Shown piece after piece: positions 5,329 through 7,920 of a stretch of 7,920 bases of DNA. The position numbers and the translations under genes are program-made. The notes beneath the pieces were generated by a model. It made no database searches. It worked only from the letters and a program-made list of their open reading frames with translations, and had not been told where the DNA came from. Within the stretch, counting starts at the first letter, position 1; every line of letters starts with the position of its first letter. This DNA comes from Desulfobacterales bacterium. GTDB taxonomy: Bacteria; Desulfobacterota; DSM-4660; Desulfatiglandales; Desulfatiglandaceae. Location: assembly GCA_022013615.1 (NCBI GenBank), contig JAKLQB010000862.1, positions 1 to 7,920 on the forward strand. The letters run 5' to 3'.

Positions 5329-5952
5329 ATGCACTACAATGAGTTCCGAGAAACTTTTAAGTCTTATACCGTAATCTCTGTAAATGAGATTAGAAAACTG
5401 GATAGCCGTTTCAATCTCAGAAGGCTGGTTGAATGGCAGGGCAAGGGGTATATCAAAAAAATTATTCGTGGATATTATATACTTGCATATCTGAAACTGG
5501 ATGAGAATGTTCTTTTCGAAATTGCCAATAGAATTTACAGTCCTTCTTATATTTCTCTCGACATGGCGCTTTCATATTATCACATGATTCCGGAAAGTGT
5601 TTATGGTCTGACTTCTGCCACAAGTCGAAAAACAATGGCTTTTGAGACTAAAGTTGGTGACTTTATCTACCATACCATACAGCCCAGGCTGCTCTTTGGG
5701 TACAAATTGGTTAACTACAGCGGCAAAAAATTTAAGATTGCCGAACCAGAGAAGGCTCTCCTTGATTATTTCTATCTCAATACTTCTATAAGGTCAGAAG
5801 ATGACTTTGCAGGAATACGTATCGGAAAGGACCAATATTTTGCCCAGGTGGATGAAACACGTCTCGTGACTTATTTGAATGAATTCCAACAGAGGAGCCT
5901 CGCAAAAAGGGTCAAAAGTTTTATGAGATACATGAAAAATGCTCAGTATTAA
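5329..5952 (+). CDS. abiEi: AbiEi-family antitoxin / autoregulator (type IV TA)
   Basis: A 207-aa protein of the AbiEi antitoxin family. Members have an N-terminal winged helix that binds the operon promoter and a C-terminal part that counters the AbiEii nucleotidyltransferase. The N-terminus (about 1-55) matches the helix-turn-helix layout ending in G-K-G-Y-I-K-K-I-I-R-G-Y-Y (38-50). The central block I-S-L-D-M-A-L-S-Y-Y (75-84) then V-Y-G-L-T-S-A-T-S-R-K (91-101) is diagnostic, as is I-A-E-P-E-K-A-L-L-D-Y-F-Y-L-N (137-151). The start has a good Shine-Dalgarno and a strong promoter with two dyads upstream. The toxin gene begins 14 nt before this stop, so the pair is translationally coupled. 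In phage-infected hosts such pairs can act as abortive infection systems; whether this one does is not shown by the sequence. Confidence 0.88.
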   Translation: MHYNEFRETFKSYTVISVNEIRKLDSRFNLRRLVEWQGKGYIKKIIRGYYILAYLKLDENVLFEIANRIYSPSYISLDMALSYYHMIPESVYGLTSATSRKTMAFETKVGDFIYHTIQPRLLFGYKLVNYSGKKFKIAEPEKALLDYFYLNTSIRSEDDFAGIRIGKDQYFAQVDETRLVTYLNEFQQRSLAKRVKSFMRYMKNAQY

Positions 5953-6709
5953 AGAAATAGAATCTTATTATCCGGAAAATCTGCGGACATTTAAGCGCAG
6001 CTTGATGCGTGAGTATATTCAGTACAAAATCCTGGAAATCATTTTTGGCTCAAATCAGGCAGAAAAACTTTCATTTATGGGAGGGACTGCCATCAGGATG
6101 CTGCATGGAAATAAACGTTTTTCAGAGGATTTGGATTTTGATAATTTTGGGCTAAAGGAAAATGAGTTCGAAAATCTTGCTAACGAAATTCGCAAAAAAC
6201 TCAAGATGGAAGGATATAATGTAGAGATAAAAAATGTGTTTAAGAACGCCTATCATTGCCACGTTCGGATTCCAGGCCTTCTGTTTGACATGGGGCTGTC
6301 CGGTCATAAAGAAGAGAAAATTCTGATTCAAATCGATACCGAACCACAACATTTTGATTATTTACCAGACAACCTGATTGTAAATAAATTTGATGTCTTT
6401 TCCAGGATAAGGGTAACGCCGCCCGACATCCTGTTATCCCAGAAAATAGTCGCTATATTCAATCGAAAACGAAAGATGGGGCGGGATTTTCACGATACCT
6501 TGTTTTTATTCGGCAAGGTATGGCCTAATTTTGACTTCCTGCGGCAAAAAATAGGCGTTCAGGATATGGCGGAATTGAAGAAACGTTTACTTTCACTTTG
6601 TAAAGCACTTGATTTTACAGCCTTAGCCAGGGACGTAGAACCTTTCTTGTTTTCAGCAATTGACGCGAAGAAGGTATGGGCTTTCCCCGACTACATCAAC
6701 CAGGTATAA
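5939..6709 (+). CDS. abiEii: AbiEii/AbiGii-family nucleotidyltransferase toxin
   Basis: A 256-aa toxin partner of AbiEi, from the DNA-polymerase-beta-like nucleotidyltransferase superfamily. Related toxins (MenT of mycobacteria) add pyrimidine nucleotides to tRNA acceptor ends. The catalytic core is intact: F-M-G-G-T-A at 46-51, S-E-D-L-D-F-D at 62-68 (two metal-binding Asp residues), L-S-Q-K-I at 166-170 and K-M-G-R-D-F-H-D at 179-186, the family's downstream lysine and R-D-x-x-D motifs. The length is near that usual for the shorter members, so the protein looks complete and potentially active. ATG 5939 overlaps the antitoxin by 14 nt and has only a weak Shine-Dalgarno, which fits coupling and lower toxin output. 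No convincing intrinsic terminator follows. Confidence 0.88.
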   Translation: MLSIKEIESYYPENLRTFKRSLMREYIQYKILEIIFGSNQAEKLSFMGGTAIRMLHGNKRFSEDLDFDNFGLKENEFENLANEIRKKLKMEGYNVEIKNVFKNAYHCHVRIPGLLFDMGLSGHKEEKILIQIDTEPQHFDYLPDNLIVNKFDVFSRIRVTPPDILLSQKIVAIFNRKRKMGRDFHDTLFLFGKVWPNFDFLRQKIGVQDMAELKKRLLSLCKALDFTALARDVEPFLFSAIDAKKVWAFPDYINQV

Positions 6710-6848
6710 TAAAAAAGAGGCACAGAGAAAAAGCTTCTGCCCCGCATGGCTCGGCCCTGTGATAATGATCATGCCACCATCGTTTGTGATGCATGGCAGG
6801 CGGGTGTTCGACGTTCATCTTTTAAGTGGCGAAGCTTATTCCTCTGGG

Positions 6849-6898
6849 GCGGCTAATTAATATCCTGCTAATCCCGCAACCCGACTTCGATAATTGAC
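6849..6898. repeat. Intergenic block shared by both TA operons, copy 2
   Basis: The first 29 nt (6849-6877) match 5216-5244 at 28 positions. The TTCGATAATTGAC end (6886-6898) matches 5251-5263 at 11 of 13. As in the first copy, it ends in the TTGAC of a predicted -35 box. The sequence downstream is unrelated in the two copies. Confidence 0.75.
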
Positions 6899-6922
6899 AA
6901 ATGCCTGGGCATAGGGTAAGTT
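6894..6922 (+). promoter_or_regulatory. Candidate promoter and operator of the DUF1902 operon
   Basis: A perfect -35 TTGACA (6894-6899) is followed at 17 nt by a poor -10, TAAGTT (6917-6922). Between them is the 12-nt palindrome ATGCC-TG-GGCAT (6901-6912), well placed for a repressor. HicB-like antitoxins often autoregulate, so it may be the operator. The weak -10 limits confidence, and there is about 90 nt of leader before the gene. Confidence 0.45.
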
Positions 6923-7002
6923 ATTAAAAATGAAAATTTTTATCAAAGCCCGACATATTCAGGAAAAAAGGAAAGCATAAAATATTTATTCCAAATCTTC
7001 AC

Positions 7003-7008
7003 GGAGGT
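7003..7008 (+). promoter_or_regulatory. Strong ribosome binding site of the DUF1902 gene
   Basis: GGAGGT lies 6 nt before ATG 7015. It is the strongest Shine-Dalgarno in the window, as expected for an antitoxin made in excess. Confidence 0.8.
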
Positions 7009-7014
7009 AAAGAT

Positions 7015-7254
7015 ATGTACGAAAAACCGTTGTTTGTGCGTGCCGAGTGGGACGAAGTTGCACGCGTCTGGGTGGCCACCAGTGACGATGTGCCAGGTTT
7101 AGCCACTGAAGAGGATAATTTAGAGGGCTTAATCGAAAAGCTGAAAGTAATGATTCCGGAACTTCTTGATGCTAATGAAGCGAAAGGGGAACGGGAGGTG
7201 CCGTTCGAGCTCCTAACCCGCCGCTTTGAGATCGCGCAACGCACGAGTTACTGA
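7015..7254 (+). CDS. DUF1902 (HicB-like) antitoxin
   Basis: A 79-aa protein with the DUF1902 pattern: an opening strand F-V-R-A-E-W-D (7-13), V-W-V-A-T-S-D-D-V-P-G-L (18-29), then a helix N-L-E-G-L-I-E-K-L-K (35-44). This is the partial RNase-H-like fold of HicB antitoxins, which bind and inactivate HicA mRNA interferases. The protein is complete and has an excellent Shine-Dalgarno. Its stop codon overlaps the ATG of a HicA remnant (TGATG at 7252-7256), the normal antitoxin-toxin order for this subfamily. Because that toxin is broken, this antitoxin is orphaned unless it acts on another HicA or keeps a regulatory role over the downstream RelE-type pair. Confidence 0.8.
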   Translation: MYEKPLFVRAEWDEVARVWVATSDDVPGLATEEDNLEGLIEKLKVMIPELLDANEAKGEREVPFELLTRRFEIAQRTSY

Positions 7255-7340
7255 TGCCCTCTCTCACACCGAAGTTAAAACAGCTTTTGCGAGATGCGGA
7301 ATGCTCTTTCGAACGTCAAGGCAAGGGGGATCAAATATGA
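7254..7340 (+). pseudogene. 3'-truncated hicA toxin remnant (28 codons)
   Basis: The frame reads M-P-S-L-T-P-K-L-K-Q-L-L, then R-D-A-E-C-S-F-E-R-Q (13-22) and G-K-G-D-Q-I before stopping. This is the N-terminal alpha-beta part of HicA toxins (T-P-K-x-L...L-x-x-A-G-F...R-Q-x-G-S/D-H). In intact members the catalytic His follows G-K-G-D directly. Here Gln27 replaces it and the rest, about 50 residues, is missing. The ATG overlaps the DUF1902 stop, and the TGA overlaps the next ATG (ATGA at 7337-7340). The remnant therefore cannot be an active mRNA interferase, but it may still be translated and link the genes either side. It carries the Shine-Dalgarno of the next gene. Confidence 0.75.
7324..7330 (+). 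promoter_or_regulatory. Ribosome binding site of the small antitoxin gene
   Basis: AGGGGGA lies 6 nt before ATG 7337, inside the codons of the HicA remnant's last residues. It supports ATG 7337 over the in-frame ATG 7226, which would add 37 residues read from other genes. Confidence 0.7.
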
Positions 7341-7552
7341 GTAATACTGGTGTTAATGAAGTGATTAAAGAATTTGGCGAGCTTCCTCCCGAAGATAAGG
7401 AATACGTTGCTGAGATAATAAAAAAGCAGGTGCTTGAGTTGAAGAGAGAGATGCTTGCGCAGAGGGTTGAGGAAGCTAAGATGAATTTTGAAAAGGGTTT
7501 TGTCAAATGCGGTGGCATAAAGGAGTTGTTGGAGGACCTCGAAAGTGATTAG
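7337..7552 (+). CDS. Small antitoxin-like protein paired with a RelE-type toxin
   Basis: A 71-aa, highly charged and probably mostly helical protein with no motif I can name securely. Residues 18-50 (P-E-D-K-E-Y-V-A-E-I-I-K-K-Q and onward) look like a long amphipathic helix, and the end (L-L-E-D-L-E-S-D) is acidic. Size, acidic tail and position directly upstream of and overlapping a RelE/YafQ-type toxin make an antitoxin role likely, by analogy with RelB and similar partners. The start follows a strong Shine-Dalgarno and overlaps the HicA remnant's stop by 4 nt; its own stop overlaps the toxin's GTG by 8 nt. No ribbon-helix-helix or other DNA-binding fold is obvious, so autoregulation is uncertain. 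Confidence 0.65.
   Translation: MSNTGVNEVIKEFGELPPEDKEYVAEIIKKQVLELKREMLAQRVEEAKMNFEKGFVKCGGIKELLEDLESD
7531..7535 (+). promoter_or_regulatory. Ribosome binding site for the GTG start at 7545
   Basis: GGAGG lies 9 nt before GTG 7545 and supports that start, 8 nt inside the antitoxin gene. Confidence 0.65.
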
Positions 7553-7814
7553 GGCTGCATGGGATGAAGGGTTCAAAAGATCATACAGAAAGCGAGTAAG
7601 GAATAATTCAAAACTGAAAAAGAAATTCTGGGAAAAAATGGAAATTTTTCTGGAAAATCCGTTTTTTCCACCACTAAGAACCCACAAACTTAGTGGTAAG
7701 CTGGCTGGACAATGGGCTTTCAGTGTTGACGATGATTGTAGGATTGTTTTTGAGTTCGTTACTGAAGATCAAGTTCTCCTGATTGATGTGGGCAGTCATG
7801 ACGAGGTTTACTAA
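7545..7814 (+). CDS. RelE/YafQ-type mRNA interferase toxin
   Basis: An 89-aa protein of the RelE/ParE superfamily, basic in its first half (R-S-Y-R-K-R-V-R...K-L-K-K-K-F). The core P-P-L-R-T-H-K-L-S-G-K-L (42-53), W57-A-F-S-V, R66-I-V-F-E and the ending L-L-I-D-V-G-S-H-D-E-V-Y (78-89) match YafQ-like ribosome-dependent mRNA endonucleases. The putative catalytic basic residues (R45, H47, K48, R66, H85) are present, so it looks intact. GTG 7545 with GGAGG 9 nt upstream and overlap with the antitoxin stop indicate coupled translation. The stop is followed at once, in the same frame, by a truncated zinc-finger gene. Confidence 0.85.
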   Translation: MIRAAWDEGFKRSYRKRVRNNSKLKKKFWEKMEIFLENPFFPPLRTHKLSGKLAGQWAFSVDDDCRIVFEFVTEDQVLLIDVGSHDEVY

Positions 7815-7920
7815 GCAAAGACAACTTTGCCATATGAAATCAGTAACGAACATATGGTGGTGATAAAAGATGTTTCTGCTTTAATTTGCAGGCAATGCGG
7901 AGAACTTTTATTGAAATTAA
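7815..7920 (+). pseudogene. 5'-truncated YgiT/MqsA-like zinc-finger remnant, running off the window
   Basis: Immediately after the RelE-type stop, in the same frame, the translation reads A-K-T-T-L-P-Y-E-I-S-N-E-H, then M-V-V-I-K-D-V-S-A-L-I-C-R-Q-C-G-E. This matches the second half of the zinc ribbon in YgiT-type proteins (T-T-L-x-Y-E-I...V-V-I-K-D-V-P-A-L-x-C-x-Q-C-G-E). The first C-x-x-C that should precede it by about ten residues is missing, since that place is occupied by the toxin's C-terminus. Possible starts are TTG 7827 and ATG 7854, neither with a clear Shine-Dalgarno. Reading stays open to the last base, so the C-terminal domain, if any, lies outside the window. It is most likely a decayed gene; a short expressed half-ribbon is possible. 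Confidence 0.6.

Larger units (their letters stand above)
6710..7014. other. 305-nt gap between the two TA operons
   Basis: I see no gene here. It contains a weak hairpin without a T-run (TGCCA at 6772-6776 against TGGCA at 6794-6798, with ATC/GAT inside), an exact copy of the 13-nt TGTTCGACGTTCA (6805-6817), the second copy of the shared block (6849-6898), a promoter with a palindromic spacer, and an A+T-rich leader to the DUF1902 gene. Confidence 0.6.

Noticed and set aside
5130..5342. 70-codon + strand frame upstream of abiEi
   Set aside because: It is translated from the 7- and 8-nt arrays, the shared block and the abiE promoter, and has no plausible ribosome binding site.
6772..6798. 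Intrinsic terminator after abiEii
   Set aside because: The stem TGCCA/TGGCA with an inner ATC/GAT has mismatches and is not followed by a T-run.
6660..6860. 66-codon + strand frame across the end of abiEii
   Set aside because: It overlaps the conserved 3' end of abiEii in another frame and then repeat DNA; no recognisable protein.
7226..7336. 37-codon upstream extension of the small antitoxin frame
   Set aside because: It reads out of frame through the DUF1902 end and the HicA remnant; ATG 7337 has its own strong ribosome site.

Overview
The window is about 40% G+C by eye. It reads as a chromosomal piece of a Gram-negative, probably anaerobic bacterium of the Desulfobacterota (former Deltaproteobacteria) type. 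That placement is inference. It rests on an exosortase gene inside a polysaccharide locus, a FemAB-like protein next to it, an accessory block rich in toxin-antitoxin (TA) genes, and intergenic DNA packed with short-period repeats of a kind I associate with that group. No rRNA, tRNA, CRISPR array or transposase gene is visible.

Region 1 (1-5030) is a surface polysaccharide / exosortase locus read entirely on the + strand. It holds a left-handed beta-helix (hexapeptide) sugar acyltransferase (263-727), a stand-alone membrane exosortase (887-1747), a FemAB/GNAT-fold protein overlapping it by 20 nt (1728-2756), a NodB-like polysaccharide deacetylase (2775-3698) and a DegT/WbpE-type PLP sugar aminotransferase (3927-5030). 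The likely theme is making and modifying amino sugars for an envelope polysaccharide. The aminotransferase would place an amino group on a keto-sugar nucleotide, the hexapeptide protein could acylate it, and the deacetylase would trim acetyl groups. The exosortase would process sorting-signal proteins encoded elsewhere. Exosortase, FemAB and deacetylase look like one translationally coupled unit. The two flanking genes are set off by repeat-filled gaps of about 160 and 230 nt.

Region 2 (5031-7920) is a TA island. A promoter with overlapping dyads drives an AbiEi/AbiEii pair (5329-6709). A second promoter leads a tightly overlapping series: a DUF1902 (HicB-like) antitoxin (7015-7254), a 28-codon HicA remnant cut just before its expected catalytic His (7254-7340), a small antitoxin-like protein (7337-7552) and a RelE/YafQ-type toxin (7545-7814). 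The window ends in a 5'-truncated YgiT/MqsA-like zinc-finger remnant starting directly after the toxin stop. The RelE-type pair thus sits between two broken TA genes.

The non-coding DNA is the most unusual part. Gaps at 1-262, 728-886, 3699-3926, 5031-5328 and 6710-7014 are mosaics of degenerate tandem arrays with 7-, 8- or 10-nt periods, plus longer blocks shared between gaps. One block of about 48 nt occurs upstream of both TA operons and ends in the TTGAC of each predicted -35 box. This raises the possibility that the repeat delivers promoters. The same arrays artificially extend several reading frames at their 5' ends, so the starts given here are later than the longest possible ones.
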